A stretch of 64,000 nt of DNA, from positions 62,001-126,000 of the forward strand of contig NZ_JAHDAU010000007.1 in the NCBI RefSeq assembly GCF_021991835.1, given 5' to 3'. Every line of letters starts with the position of its first letter. The first letter of the stretch is position 1. Both the position numbers and the translations under genes were made by a program. This stretch comes from Polaribacter sargassicola. GTDB lineage: Bacteria; Bacteroidota; Bacteroidia; Flavobacteriales; Flavobacteriaceae. Positions 33,660-41,874 of the stretch are shown here, in pieces. Under the pieces are notes generated by a model. It saw only the letters and a list, made by a program, of their open reading frames with translations, had not been told where the DNA came from and did no database searches.

Positions 33660-34364
33660 ATGATTGGTAAACTTTATTTAATACCTACCACATTAGGAGA
33701 CACAGAACCTTTAGAGGTAATGCCTTTGTCTGTAAAAAAAGTAATTGAAGAAATTGATTATTATATTGTAGAAAATGAAAAATCTGCAAGAAAATTTATA
33801 AAAAAAATTGCTCCTAAAAAACCACAACCGTCTTTACAGTTGATGTTGTTAGATAAATATGCAGAAGAAATAGAAACAACAAAATATTTAGATGTTTGTA
33901 AAGAGGGTATTAATGTTGGTTTATTATCAGAAGCAGGAGTTCCTGCAATAGCAGATCCAGGTGCAAGTATTGCTAAATTAGCGCACGAAAAAAATATTAG
34001 AGTGGTGCCTTTAGTAGGTCCTTCTTCTATTTTAATGGCAATGATGAGTTCTGGAATGAACGGACAGAATTTTGCTTTTAATGGTTATTTACCAATAGAT
34101 AAATCTGAAAGAAAAAAAACAATAAAAGAATTAGAAAAAATATCTAAGGATAAAAATCAATCTCAAATTTTTATAGAAACACCTTATAGAAATGAGAAGA
34201 TGTTAGCAGATTTAAAGGCAACTTTATCTCCAACTACAAATTTATGTATTGCTGCAGATATTACTTTACCAAGCGAATATATAAAAACATTTATGGTTAA
34301 AGATTGGAAACATCAACAACCAGATTTACATAAAAAACCAGCTATTTTTATTATTCACAAATAA
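33660..34364 (+). CDS. tetrapyrrole methylase-fold SAM-dependent methyltransferase (RsmI-like)
   Basis: 234 residues. It begins IGKLYLIPTTLGDTEP, then has EAGVPAIADPGASIAKLAHEKNIRVVPLVGPSSILMAMMSSGMNGQ, the SAM-binding region of the TP methylase fold. The RsmI enzyme methylates C1402 of 16S rRNA; this shorter variant has a different start and end and is common in Bacteroidota, so the target is uncertain. An upstream in-frame start at 33624 lies inside the phosphatase gene and is less likely. Confidence 0.9.
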   Translation: MIGKLYLIPTTLGDTEPLEVMPLSVKKVIEEIDYYIVENEKSARKFIKKIAPKKPQPSLQLMLLDKYAEEIETTKYLDVCKEGINVGLLSEAGVPAIADPGASIAKLAHEKNIRVVPLVGPSSILMAMMSSGMNGQNFAFNGYLPIDKSERKKTIKELEKISKDKNQSQIFIETPYRNEKMLADLKATLSPTTNLCIAADITLPSEYIKTFMVKDWKHQQPDLHKKPAIFIIHK

Positions 34365-34392
34365 ATTTATTTGTAGAAATATTTATAATATA

Positions 34393-34429
34393 AAAAAGGC
34401 TTCATTTATTTAATAAATGAAGCCTTTTT
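34393..34429. terminator. bidirectional rho-independent terminator
   Basis: An 18-bp perfect stem, AAAAAGGCTTCATTTATT and its complement, loop of one or two bases, T runs on both strands, between convergent genes. Confidence 0.92.
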
Positions 34430-34465
34430 GTAAATTAACGACTAATTTTAATAATAAATCAAACT

Positions 34466-35086
34466 TTAAACAGTAGCATTCTTTTCTGCTTCTATGTTAG
34501 AAAGATCGTAACCAGCAAACTTTTTTAAGTAAGACTGAATTGTAGATCCATAAGCATCAGAAAAGCGAACAGTACCATTACTTCTCAAGAATTTTTTTAC
34601 ATTTCCAGCTCCACTTAAATGTGCTGCTGCTAATATCCCAGATTCTGTAATTTTAATTCCGTTTATAGTTTTACCTACAGAACGTCTAATGTCTTTTCTT
34701 AAAATCCATTTATTAACTTTGCATAAAGCTACAAAGGCTTTTTCTTGTAATTCTGGATTTTTAAGAAAGTCTTCTGTGTTATAAATATCTAATCTATGTA
34801 AAGTAGTTTTACCAAATTGATATTTTCCTAAATAACCTAATGTGTTTACAACAGTGTATTTCCCTTGAGATTCTTTAAACGCTAACGCTTCTTTAAAACC
34901 TACAAAATCTTTTTGTAAATAAGGAATGTTAAAGTCTACAAATTTCGGAAAAGTAATCTTGTTGTTAGTATCTATTTTTTTATCAATACTTGTAGCATTA
35001 ATAAACCCTAAAAATAAAATACTTAAAAATAAAAACTTTTTGATAAATTTAATTTTTCTGTTTAGCGGGTGCAAATGTATAATCAA
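34466..35086 (-). CDS. muramidase/lytic-transglycosylase-like exported protein
   Basis: 206 residues. A signal-anchor or signal peptide at about 17-32 (FLFLSILFLGFINA) precedes a lysozyme-like domain: FKEALAFKESQGKYTVVNTLGYLGKYQFG has the catalytic Glu and the G-x-Y-Q-F-G motif of SLT-like folds, followed by AAHLSGAGNVKKFL. It should cleave peptidoglycan. It shares a transcript with mltG and DUF2279. The start is doubtful: ATG 35086 adds 11 unusual residues, and a TACATTTG promoter-like box lies inside these codons (35072-35079); ATT 35053 would give M-K-F-I-K-K. Confidence 0.85.
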   Translation of the reverse strand: MIIHLHPLNRKIKFIKKFLFLSILFLGFINATSIDKKIDTNNKITFPKFVDFNIPYLQKDFVGFKEALAFKESQGKYTVVNTLGYLGKYQFGKTTLHRLDIYNTEDFLKNPELQEKAFVALCKVNKWILRKDIRRSVGKTINGIKITESGILAAAHLSGAGNVKKFLRSNGTVRFSDAYGSTIQSYLKKFAGYDLSNIEAEKNATV

Positions 35087-35123
35087 ATTTTAAATATACT
35101 GATAATCAGTGTGTTAAAATTTA

Positions 35124-36017
35124 TTAAAAATATAGATAATGAAGCGATATCCCATTTTTGGTATTAATTTCTAGAGCAGGAGCAGGAATCTTTACGAAAT
35201 TTATAACAGAAAAGACAGATTTTAAGAATTCCGAATTTGTTCTAATTTTTGTTAAATCTACATCTAAACTAAGGTAAAATTGTCTGTAAGGCTCTTGTAT
35301 TGTTGAGTTTGCTGCGTTTTGGTTTCCAAAAAGCATGCCTTCTGCTCCATAACCCAAAGCTACATTTAACCACTTAGGAAACGAACTTTTTTTGTTAAAA
35401 GACCAAATATTGGCAGATAACCAATAAGTTTGTCCGTTATAATCTTTTAAAGTCTGTTGTAAAAAATTCTCACCTAAAGTATTAGGTCGCTCTTTTGCAA
35501 AGTGAGTTTGATGAAAAGAATACTTTACGGTAATTCTTTGTTCATTCCACAATAATTCTTGACCGACTAACAATCCTGTTCCGGTTGCATTTGCAAGAAT
35601 ATCTCCAGGGGAAGCCCCCCATTCTTTAGAAAAACCATCAAAAATTTCTACTGCAGTTAAAAAAGAAAAACCTAAAGTTGCTCCGTAAATTAATTGATTT
35701 TTTTTAGAAACACCTGTCCAATCTAAAACTTCCATACCAACTTTACCTATGTAGTAAGAAGTCATAAAATGACCCGCTTTATCCATTTGATTCCAATCAT
35801 TATTATCATTTTTTAAATGAAAACTAGATTGAGGATAATCTGCATACCAAAGTTGATTTAAAGCTAATAAAGCACCACCAGCTAAAATACTTTCAGAGAT
35901 TATAACAGCATTTCTTCTTTTTAAATTTAGAGTATCAGATTTTTTATAAAAAGAGGAAGTCTGCGCGTAGTTTGTTATTGTAAAAAGAGAAAATATGAAT
36001 AAAAATAATTTTTGCAT
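35124..36017 (-). CDS. DUF2279 outer-membrane-associated protein
   Basis: 297 residues with a signal peptide ending NYAQ. The DUF2279/YfiM signature is clear: WNQMDKAGHFMTSYYIG, then FDGFSKEWGASPGDILANATGTGLLVGQELLW, followed by a beta-rich C-terminal half that looks like an outer-membrane or periplasmic barrel segment. Function unknown; its place 2 nt after mltG and before a muramidase suggests a cell-wall role. Confidence 0.92.
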   Translation of the reverse strand: MQKLFLFIFSLFTITNYAQTSSFYKKSDTLNLKRRNAVIISESILAGGALLALNQLWYADYPQSSFHLKNDNNDWNQMDKAGHFMTSYYIGKVGMEVLDWTGVSKKNQLIYGATLGFSFLTAVEIFDGFSKEWGASPGDILANATGTGLLVGQELLWNEQRITVKYSFHQTHFAKERPNTLGENFLQQTLKDYNGQTYWLSANIWSFNKKSSFPKWLNVALGYGAEGMLFGNQNAANSTIQEPYRQFYLSLDVDLTKIRTNSEFLKSVFSVINFVKIPAPALEINTKNGISLHYLYF

Positions 36018-36019
36018 TC

Positions 36020-37048
36020 TTATCTATTTATTCTCTGTTTATTTATCCATTGGTGATATTTGGCAGCATTTCTATTATGTTGTGCCAAAGTTTTAGCAAA
36101 AACATGATAACCTAATTTTTCTACATTAGCACACATATAATAGTAATTGTGTTCTTGTGCATTTAAAACAGCATCAATTGCAGAAATATCTGGCATAGAA
36201 ATTAAAGTAGGAGGTAAACCAGTATTTTTATATGTGTTATAAGGCGAGTTTATTTCTAAATCTACTGTTAAAACTCTTTTTACAACATAATCTTGTCCTT
36301 TATTTTCTTTGATACAATATATAATTGTTGGGTCTGCTTGTAAAGGCCAACCTTTTTTTAATCGATTTAAATATAAACCTGCAACAATTGGTCTTTCTGT
36401 AGTTTTAGCCGTTTCTTTTTGTACAATAGAAGCTAAAGTAATTACTTCGCTTTTTGTTAAATTTAAAGCTTCTGCTTTACTAAGTCTATTTTTATTCCAA
36501 AAACGATTGTATTCTCTAAGAATTTTATTTCTAAAATTATCTGCAGAAGTTGTCCAATAAAACTCGTAACTATTAGGTATAAATATTTGTAGAACAGATT
36601 TTTCTGTTAAATTGTTTTTAGATAAAAACTCTTCGTTTTTAAAAGAATTTAAAAGAGATAAAGAGTCTGTTTCTATTTGCTCTGCAATTCTACCAGCTAA
36701 TTTTTCTAAAGTATCTTGATTGTTAAAAGAAACAGTTATTGGGTTTTGATTACCGCTTCTTAAAAGATTTATAACATCGTTATTAGACATCCCTTTTTTT
36801 AATAGGTATCTACCAGCTTTTGGTTTAGAAAAACTTTTTCTGGCGGCAACAAATAAAAATGAATTTGGGTTTTTAGAAATTTCAGAAATTTTGTCTTTTA
36901 CATCTAATAATGTATCTGTAGAGTATACATAAAGTACACTTTCTGTTGTAATTGATTCGCCAAATATTTTTTTGTAGAAATTAAAACCAATTATTCCAAT
37001 AACAAATAAAATGGTAGCAATAACTGCATATATAAATTTTTTACTCAA
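36020..37048 (-). CDS. mltG: endolytic murein transglycosylase
   Basis: 342 residues. One N-terminal transmembrane helix (about 5-25), a LysM-like part (about 40-120), then the YceG domain with LASIVQKETAKTTERPIVAGLYLNRL (catalytic Glu) and LQADPTIIY. It cuts nascent glycan strands at the inner membrane and sets chain length. In operon with DUF2279 (2-nt gap) and upstream GNAT and dapF genes. Confidence 0.96.
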   Translation of the reverse strand: MSKKFIYAVIATILFVIGIIGFNFYKKIFGESITTESVLYVYSTDTLLDVKDKISEISKNPNSFLFVAARKSFSKPKAGRYLLKKGMSNNDVINLLRSGNQNPITVSFNNQDTLEKLAGRIAEQIETDSLSLLNSFKNEEFLSKNNLTEKSVLQIFIPNSYEFYWTTSADNFRNKILREYNRFWNKNRLSKAEALNLTKSEVITLASIVQKETAKTTERPIVAGLYLNRLKKGWPLQADPTIIYCIKENKGQDYVVKRVLTVDLEINSPYNTYKNTGLPPTLISMPDISAIDAVLNAQEHNYYYMCANVEKLGYHVFAKTLAQHNRNAAKYHQWINKQRINR

Positions 37049-37075
37049 TGTAATTGTTTTTTAAGAATAGCAAAA

Positions 37076-37597
37076 TTAATCTTTTATTAACTGAAATAAA
37101 ATTTCATCTTTAAATTTTCCTTCAGAAAAAATCCAATCTTTTTTTATTCCTATTTGTTTAAATTGATGTTTAGTAAAAAGAGAAATACTTTTAAGATTAT
37201 CTGAAGTAATGTTAGCAAAAAGTTGATGTAAATTTAAATGAGAAAAAGAATAATTAATTAAAAGTGATAAAGCTTCTGAAGCATATCCGTTTTTTTGAAA
37301 ATCTGGATGAATTAATATACCAATTCCTGCACGTTTATGTTGCGGATTAAAATCAAATAAATCAATCATACCAACTTGTTTTTCTGTTGATTTTTCTTCG
37401 ATAAGTAAACGCAATTGTTTTGCCTCATAAATATCTAAGTGCGCATTTTCTAAATATTGTTTTAAAAGATATTTAGAAAACGGAGCTTGAGTATGACTTA
37501 TTTCCCAAAAAGATTCATTATTTTCTATCTGATACAAAAATTGTAAATCTTCTGGTTCTAGAGCTCTTAAATTAATTAATTGGCCAGATAGAGACAT
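37076..37597 (-). CDS. RimJ/RimL-type GNAT acetyltransferase
   Basis: 173 residues. It begins with INLRALEPEDLQFLYQIENNESFW, the RimJ/RimL entry, and has acetyl-CoA motif GIGILIHPDFQKNGYASEALSLLINYSF and a final NLKSISLFTKHQFK. Possible targets are protein N-termini or small amines. It lies between dapF (96 nt upstream) and mltG (27 nt downstream). Confidence 0.93.
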   Translation of the reverse strand: MSLSGQLINLRALEPEDLQFLYQIENNESFWEISHTQAPFSKYLLKQYLENAHLDIYEAKQLRLLIEEKSTEKQVGMIDLFDFNPQHKRAGIGILIHPDFQKNGYASEALSLLINYSFSHLNLHQLFANITSDNLKSISLFTKHQFKQIGIKKDWIFSEGKFKDEILFQLIKD

Positions 37598-37693
37598 AGG
37601 AAGTATAGTTGTTTTAAATTGATTTTATTTTTTTGATATCCAGGTGTTAGAAAAGTACTGTATAGCTTCTTTTTTGATAGCTTTTATAGGTAC

Positions 37694-38467
37694 TTAGTCA
37701 ACTGAAATTTCTCCGTTAAAAACAAATTTTGCAGGTCCTTTTAAAAATACATTTGTGTAAACACCATTTTCTTCTGTAAAAGAAACCTCTAAATTACCAC
37801 CTTCTACTGGTAAAGCAATTAAATTGCTTGTTGTTTTTTTTGTTTTATGCATAGCTATTGCAACAGCAGTTACACCAGTACCACAAGCTAGAGTTTCATC
37901 TTCAACACCTTTTTCATAAGTTCTAACTCTAAATGTATTAGAATCTATTTGCTGTGCAAAATTTACATTACTACCAGGGTCTGAATAAGAATATCTAATT
38001 TCTTTACCTTTTTTATAAACAGGAAAATTATCTAGATTGTCTACCAATTCTACATGATGTTGAGTACCTGTATAAGCAAAAACAGAATTTTCTTTTACTT
38101 CTATATCATTAACATCAATCATTTTTAAAGAAACAATTCCGTTTTCTATTTCTGCAAAATGAGGTCCATCAACAGCAATAAAATTAGTTTTTGTATCTAT
38201 AATTTTTAACTGTTTAGCAAACGCTACGGCACATCTACCACCATTACCACAAAAAGTTTGGCTTCCATCTGCATTAAAATAAATCATTTTAAAATCGTAG
38301 TCATCATCATTTTCAATTAAAATAACACCATCTGCACCAATACCAAAATGTCTGTCAGCCAAATAAGAAATAATGTCAGTATTTTCTTTTGGAAAGATTT
38401 TTGTTCTGTTATCTATCATTACAAAATCGTTTCCAGTTCCTTGATATTTATAAAAAGTTATATTCAT
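37694..38467 (-). CDS. dapF: diaminopimelate epimerase
   Basis: 257 residues. Interconverts LL- and meso-diaminopimelate for peptidoglycan and lysine. The two catalytic cysteines are in QTFCGNGGRCAV and ETLACGTGVTAVA, and the start MNITFYKYQGTGNDF matches the family. ATG 38467 is chosen over an in-frame TTG at 38539, which would add 24 residues unlike the family. A TACCTTTG box (38475-38482) ends 7 nt before this ATG, so the leader should be only a few bases. Confidence 0.95.
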   Translation of the reverse strand: MNITFYKYQGTGNDFVMIDNRTKIFPKENTDIISYLADRHFGIGADGVILIENDDDYDFKMIYFNADGSQTFCGNGGRCAVAFAKQLKIIDTKTNFIAVDGPHFAEIENGIVSLKMIDVNDIEVKENSVFAYTGTQHHVELVDNLDNFPVYKKGKEIRYSYSDPGSNVNFAQQIDSNTFRVRTYEKGVEDETLACGTGVTAVAIAMHKTKKTTSNLIALPVEGGNLEVSFTEENGVYTNVFLKGPAKFVFNGEISVD

Positions 38468-38474
38468 ATAAGGG

Positions 38475-38482
38475 CAAAGGTA
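38475..38482 (-). promoter_or_regulatory. -7 box of dapF
   Basis: TACCTTTG on the minus strand; the -33 position reads TTT rather than TTG. The predicted transcript begins about 3-4 nt before the dapF ATG. Confidence 0.55.
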
Positions 38483-38507
38483 ACAATTTATGTAATAAAA
38501 AAAGTCT

Positions 38508-38589
38508 GTTAAAAACCGGTTAAAGTCAGTTAAAAACAAGTTAAACAGATTTTTTAAAAATGTTAAAATTGTATATTTGAGTAGTTAAA
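38508..38589 (+). promoter_or_regulatory. helically phased GTTAAA array upstream of degP
   Basis: Six GTTAAA boxes begin at 38508, 38519, 38529, 38540, 38562 and 38584, all in the same orientation. Spacings are 11, 10, 11, 22 and 22 bp, so all lie on one face of the helix. The degP -7 box lies between boxes 5 and 6. The arrangement resembles response-regulator sites such as CpxR boxes (GTAAA-N5-GTAAA), which control degP in enteric bacteria. Confidence 0.75.
38572..38579 (+). promoter_or_regulatory. -7 box of degP without a -33 TTG
   Basis: TATATTTG matches the consensus exactly. The -33 region is T/A only. Together with the GTTAAA array this suggests activator-dependent transcription. Predicted leader about 23 nt. 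Confidence 0.65.
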
Positions 38590-38605
38590 TTAAAAATTTA
38601 GAAAC

Positions 38606-39994
38606 ATGAAGAAATTTTTTGGTTTAGTAGGAATGGCTGCACTAGGTGGAGTTCTTACATTAGGTGGCTATAAAATGCTATTTAATAATGAAGTGGTTGT
38701 AGAGAGAACAATTTCTCAACCAATAAAAACAATTACAGCAAATTATAACCCAGTTTTAGATAAAGTAAATTCAGTTGCAAATTCTATAGATTTTACTGTA
38801 GCTGCAGAAAATTCTGTACATGCAGTTGTACATGTTAAAAATACAGCAATAAGGACACAAACTAATCCTTGGGCAGAGTTATTTTACGGAGGCGGAAGTG
38901 GAACAAGAAAGTATGAACAAGTAGGTACAGGGAGTGGTGTAATTATTTCGCCAGATGGTTACATTGTAACTAATAATCATGTAATTGATGGAGCATCAGA
39001 ATTAGAAGTAACATTAAATAATCAACATAAATTAAAAGCAGAATTAATAGGTACAGATACAGAAAATGATATTGCTTTATTAAAAATAGATACAGATATA
39101 GATTTACCATACATACCATTTGCAGATTCTGATAATATAAAAATAGGAGAATGGGTTTTGGCCGTTGGTAACCCATACAATTTAACGTCTACTGTAACTG
39201 CAGGTATTGTAAGCGCAAAAGGTAGAGATTTAGAAGGTAATACAGCAATAGATTCTTTTATTCAAACAGATGCAGCTGTAAACCCAGGTAATAGTGGTGG
39301 AGCTTTAGTAAACTCTAAAGGAGAGTTAGTAGGTATTAATACTGCTATTAGCTCTAAAACAGGTTCTTTTGTAGGATATTCTTTTGCAGTACCATCTAAT
39401 ATTGCTAAAAAAATTGTAGACGATTTAATAGAGTTTGGTAAAGTGCAACAAGCAATTTTAGGTATTACTGTTGATACAAGATACCAAGAAGAAGGTGTAA
39501 AAGTTGCAGGAGTAACAGAAGAAGTAGAAGGAGCAAAAAAATCTGGTTTAAAGGCTGGTGATATTATTAAAAAAGTAAATAGTGTAAAAATTACTAAGTT
39601 TTCTGATTTAAAAGGGCAGTTAACAGCAAAAAGACCAGGGGAGTTTGTAAATGTAACTATAGATAGAGATGGCGAAACATTGGTTAAAAAAGTAGAATTA
39701 TCAAAATCTATAGAAAGATATATTTCTTCTGTTTTTCAATGGGAATTAAAAGATTTATCTAAAGATGAAATTAAGAAGAAAGACATTTCTAAAGGTGTAA
39801 AAATTATTAGAACTGGTAAAGATGAAGATGAAGAGAATTTAAAAAACTACATTATTACTAAAATAAATAATAAAGAAGTTGGCAGTGCTAAAGAAACAGC
39901 ACAACTTTTAGATAATTTAGTAAGCAATAGATATAGAGTGGCAATAGAAATGATAAACCTAGATGGAGAGATAGAAAGATATATCTATAGATAA
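38606..39994 (+). CDS. periplasmic serine protease DegP/HtrA
   Basis: 462 residues. N-terminal membrane segment (about 5-27), trypsin-like domain with catalytic His125 (TNNHVI), Asp155 (ENDIALLKI) and Ser230 (NPGNSGGAL), then a PDZ domain (about 285-370; SGLKAGDIIKKVN) and a second, more diverged PDZ-like region to the C-terminus. It degrades or refolds misfolded envelope proteins. The unusual phased repeat upstream suggests induction by envelope stress. Ends at a strong terminator. Confidence 0.96.
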   Translation: MKKFFGLVGMAALGGVLTLGGYKMLFNNEVVVERTISQPIKTITANYNPVLDKVNSVANSIDFTVAAENSVHAVVHVKNTAIRTQTNPWAELFYGGGSGTRKYEQVGTGSGVIISPDGYIVTNNHVIDGASELEVTLNNQHKLKAELIGTDTENDIALLKIDTDIDLPYIPFADSDNIKIGEWVLAVGNPYNLTSTVTAGIVSAKGRDLEGNTAIDSFIQTDAAVNPGNSGGALVNSKGELVGINTAISSKTGSFVGYSFAVPSNIAKKIVDDLIEFGKVQQAILGITVDTRYQEEGVKVAGVTEEVEGAKKSGLKAGDIIKKVNSVKITKFSDLKGQLTAKRPGEFVNVTIDRDGETLVKKVELSKSIERYISSVFQWELKDLSKDEIKKKDISKGVKIIRTGKDEDEENLKNYIITKINNKEVGSAKETAQLLDNLVSNRYRVAIEMINLDGEIERYIYR

Positions 39995-40022
39995 ATAGTA
40001 GTTAATATTGTTAATAATGAAG

Positions 40023-40050
40023 ATCCTGATAGAAATATCAGGATTTTTTT
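40023..40050 (+). terminator. rho-independent terminator of degP
   Basis: ATCCTGAT (40023-40030) pairs with ATCAGGAT (40037-40044) and is followed by six T. Confidence 0.88.
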
Positions 40051-40064
40051 ATTTACGAAAATTC

Positions 40065-40082
40065 TACGAAATCGATTTCGTA
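40065..40082. promoter_or_regulatory. 18-bp perfect palindrome upstream of the GAPDH gene
   Basis: TACGAAATCGATTTCGTA is fully self-complementary and lies 46 nt before the GAPDH start. It has no T run, so an operator is more likely than a terminator. Regulator unknown. Confidence 0.55.
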
Positions 40083-40127
40083 ATTCTAAAAAAAGAAATA
40101 CTTTTACTCAAAATTTTAAAATAGGTT

Positions 40128-41570
40128 ATGTTAAAAAACGTAAATTACGAAGAAGAGGTATTAGCACAGGCTAAAAATAAAAGAGTAGTTGTAGAGTTTA
40201 TAAACATTGTTAATGATTTATGGTACGATAAATCTATAGAGTTGGTTTTGTTTAGAAACTCTTTAGTAAATAAAAGAGCAAGCGAAATTTTAAATTTAAT
40301 AAATTACGCAAAAGAGTTTGTTGGTAAAAAAATTACTATAGCAGATACTTTAGAAATAGCTAAAGCAATACAGCAATTAGATTTGCCTTCATCTAAACTA
40401 GATATTGGTAAATTGGCTTATGAGTGTCAATTAAATATTACAAAATGTAACGATAAATTAGCTTTTGTTAAAGGTAAATTAAAGGATGCAACAACATCTA
40501 AAAATATAAAACCTAAAGATGTTGTTTTATATGGTTTTGGTAGAATAGGTCGTTTATTAGCTAGAGAATTAATGACTAAAATGGGTAAAGGTTCTCAATT
40601 AAGATTAAGAGCAATTGTAACTCGTGGAGAAATTACAGAAAATGTTTTAGAAAAAAGAGCTTCATTACTAAGAATAGATTCTGTACATGGCGATTTTTTA
40701 GGAACTGTAGAAACAGATATAGATAATAATGCACTAATTATTAACGGAACAACTGTTTACATGATTTCTGCTAAACAACCAGAAGATATTGATTATACAG
40801 AATACGGAATTTCGGATGCCTTAATAATAGACAATACAGGTGCTTTTAGAGACAATGTTGCTTTGGCAAGACATTTAAAAGCAAAAGGTGCAAGCAAAGT
40901 TTTATTAACGGCGCCAGGTAAAGGTGTTCCTAATATTGTACACGGTGTTAATCATAAACAAAATAACCCAGATAATGTAGATATTTTTTCTGCAGCATCT
41001 TGTACAACAAATGCAATTACACCAATTTTAAAGGTTTTAGAAGACAATTTCGGAATTAAAAAAGGTCATTTAGAAACCATTCATGCATACACGAACGATC
41101 AAAATTTGGTAGACAATATGCATAGCAAAAACAGACGTGGTAGAGCTGCAGCTTTAAACATGGTAATTACAGAAACTGGCGCAGGTAAAGCTGTTTCCAA
41201 AGCAATTCCGGCATTAGAAGGCAAGTTAACATCTAATGCAATTAGAGTTCCGGTACCAAATGGTTCTTTGGCAATTTTAAACTTACAATTAAACACACCG
41301 GTATCAAAAGAAGCTATAAACTCTACAATAAAAAAGTATGCTATAGAAGGCAATTTGGTAGAGCAAATTAAATATTCTTTAGATAGTGAGTTGGTTTCTT
41401 CAGATATTGTTGGTACAACAGCACCATCAATTTTTGATAGTAAATCTACAATTGTAGATAAAGAAACTATTGTCATTTATGTTTGGTATGATAATGAATA
41501 TGGTTATTCTCATCAAGTAATTAGATTGGCAAAATACATTGCAAAAGTTAGACGATATACTTATTATTAA
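40128..41570 (+). CDS. glyceraldehyde-3-phosphate dehydrogenase, long form
   Basis: 480 residues, against about 335 in standard GAPDH. The extra is an N-terminal helical extension of about 125 residues. The NAD-binding start is VVLYGFGRIGRLLARE near 126, the catalytic cysteine is in SAASCTTNAITPILK, and the end DNEYGYSHQVIRLAKYI is standard. It makes 1,3-bisphosphoglycerate or runs in reverse for gluconeogenesis. Long forms of this type are known to me in Bacteroidota beside a normal GAPDH; the extension's role is unclear. Confidence 0.95.
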   Translation: MLKNVNYEEEVLAQAKNKRVVVEFINIVNDLWYDKSIELVLFRNSLVNKRASEILNLINYAKEFVGKKITIADTLEIAKAIQQLDLPSSKLDIGKLAYECQLNITKCNDKLAFVKGKLKDATTSKNIKPKDVVLYGFGRIGRLLARELMTKMGKGSQLRLRAIVTRGEITENVLEKRASLLRIDSVHGDFLGTVETDIDNNALIINGTTVYMISAKQPEDIDYTEYGISDALIIDNTGAFRDNVALARHLKAKGASKVLLTAPGKGVPNIVHGVNHKQNNPDNVDIFSAASCTTNAITPILKVLEDNFGIKKGHLETIHAYTNDQNLVDNMHSKNRRGRAAALNMVITETGAGKAVSKAIPALEGKLTSNAIRVPVPNGSLAILNLQLNTPVSKEAINSTIKKYAIEGNLVEQIKYSLDSELVSSDIVGTTAPSIFDSKSTIVDKETIVIYVWYDNEYGYSHQVIRLAKYIAKVRRYTYY

Positions 41571-41611
41571 AATCTCTTAGTGCAAATTCATTCAATACAA
41601 ATTGAGTGTAA

Positions 41612-41648
41612 AAACCTCGGAATATTTATATTTCGAGGTTTATTTTTT
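41612..41648 (+). terminator. rho-independent terminator of the GAPDH gene
   Basis: AAACCTCG (41612-41619) and CGAGGTTT (41634-41641) pair, with inner AATA/TATT; TATTTTTT follows. Confidence 0.85.
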
Positions 41649-41650
41649 AG

Positions 41651-41773
41651 AAGCTATTTCCTGCTTTCACTACTCGCTTTTTTTTCGCTTCGCTAGATTG
41701 GTTTCATAAAAAATATCTTTTTATAAAACCAATCTAAAAAAGAGCTCAAACACGCCGTTCAATCAGGGCTAAA
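41651..41773. repeat. structured intergenic element, probably a flavobacterial dispersed repeat
   Basis: It begins AAGCTATTTCCTGCTTTCAC and ends GTTCAATCAGGGCTAAA. Inside, TAGATTGGTTT (41694-41704) pairs with AAACCAATCTA (41726-41736), enclosing a further AT stem, and outer CGCTTTTTT/AAAAAAGAGC pairing is possible. From memory, elements with CTATTTCCTGC and ATCAGGGCTA ends recur between genes of many Flavobacteriaceae; I cannot confirm copy number from one window. Confidence 0.6.
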
Positions 41774-41816
41774 CCTATTTGCCTGCTTTTAGACAACTTA
41801 AAATTATAGAAAACAA

Positions 41817-41846
41817 TTGTTTCATGTACTGTTTTTAGTATTTTTA
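41817..41846 (+). promoter_or_regulatory. near-consensus promoter of the DinB-like gene
   Basis: TTG at 41817-41819, 19-nt spacer, TATTTTTA at 41839-41846 (last base A instead of G). Leader about 25 nt. Confidence 0.5.
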
Positions 41847-41874
41847 CAATTGCAAATAAGTCCTTTTTTTTAAG

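Larger units (their letters stand above)
41571..41874. other. 304-bp intergenic region: terminator, structured repeat and promoter
   Basis: No gene. It holds the GAPDH terminator (41612-41648), a structured repeat-like element (41651-41773), a second partial copy of that element's 5-prime motif (41774-41790), and a promoter for the DinB gene (41817-41846). Confidence 0.7.

Noticed and set aside
41099..41476. 125-codon minus-strand frame inside the GAPDH gene
   Set aside because: Opposite-strand shadow of conserved catalytic GAPDH sequence.
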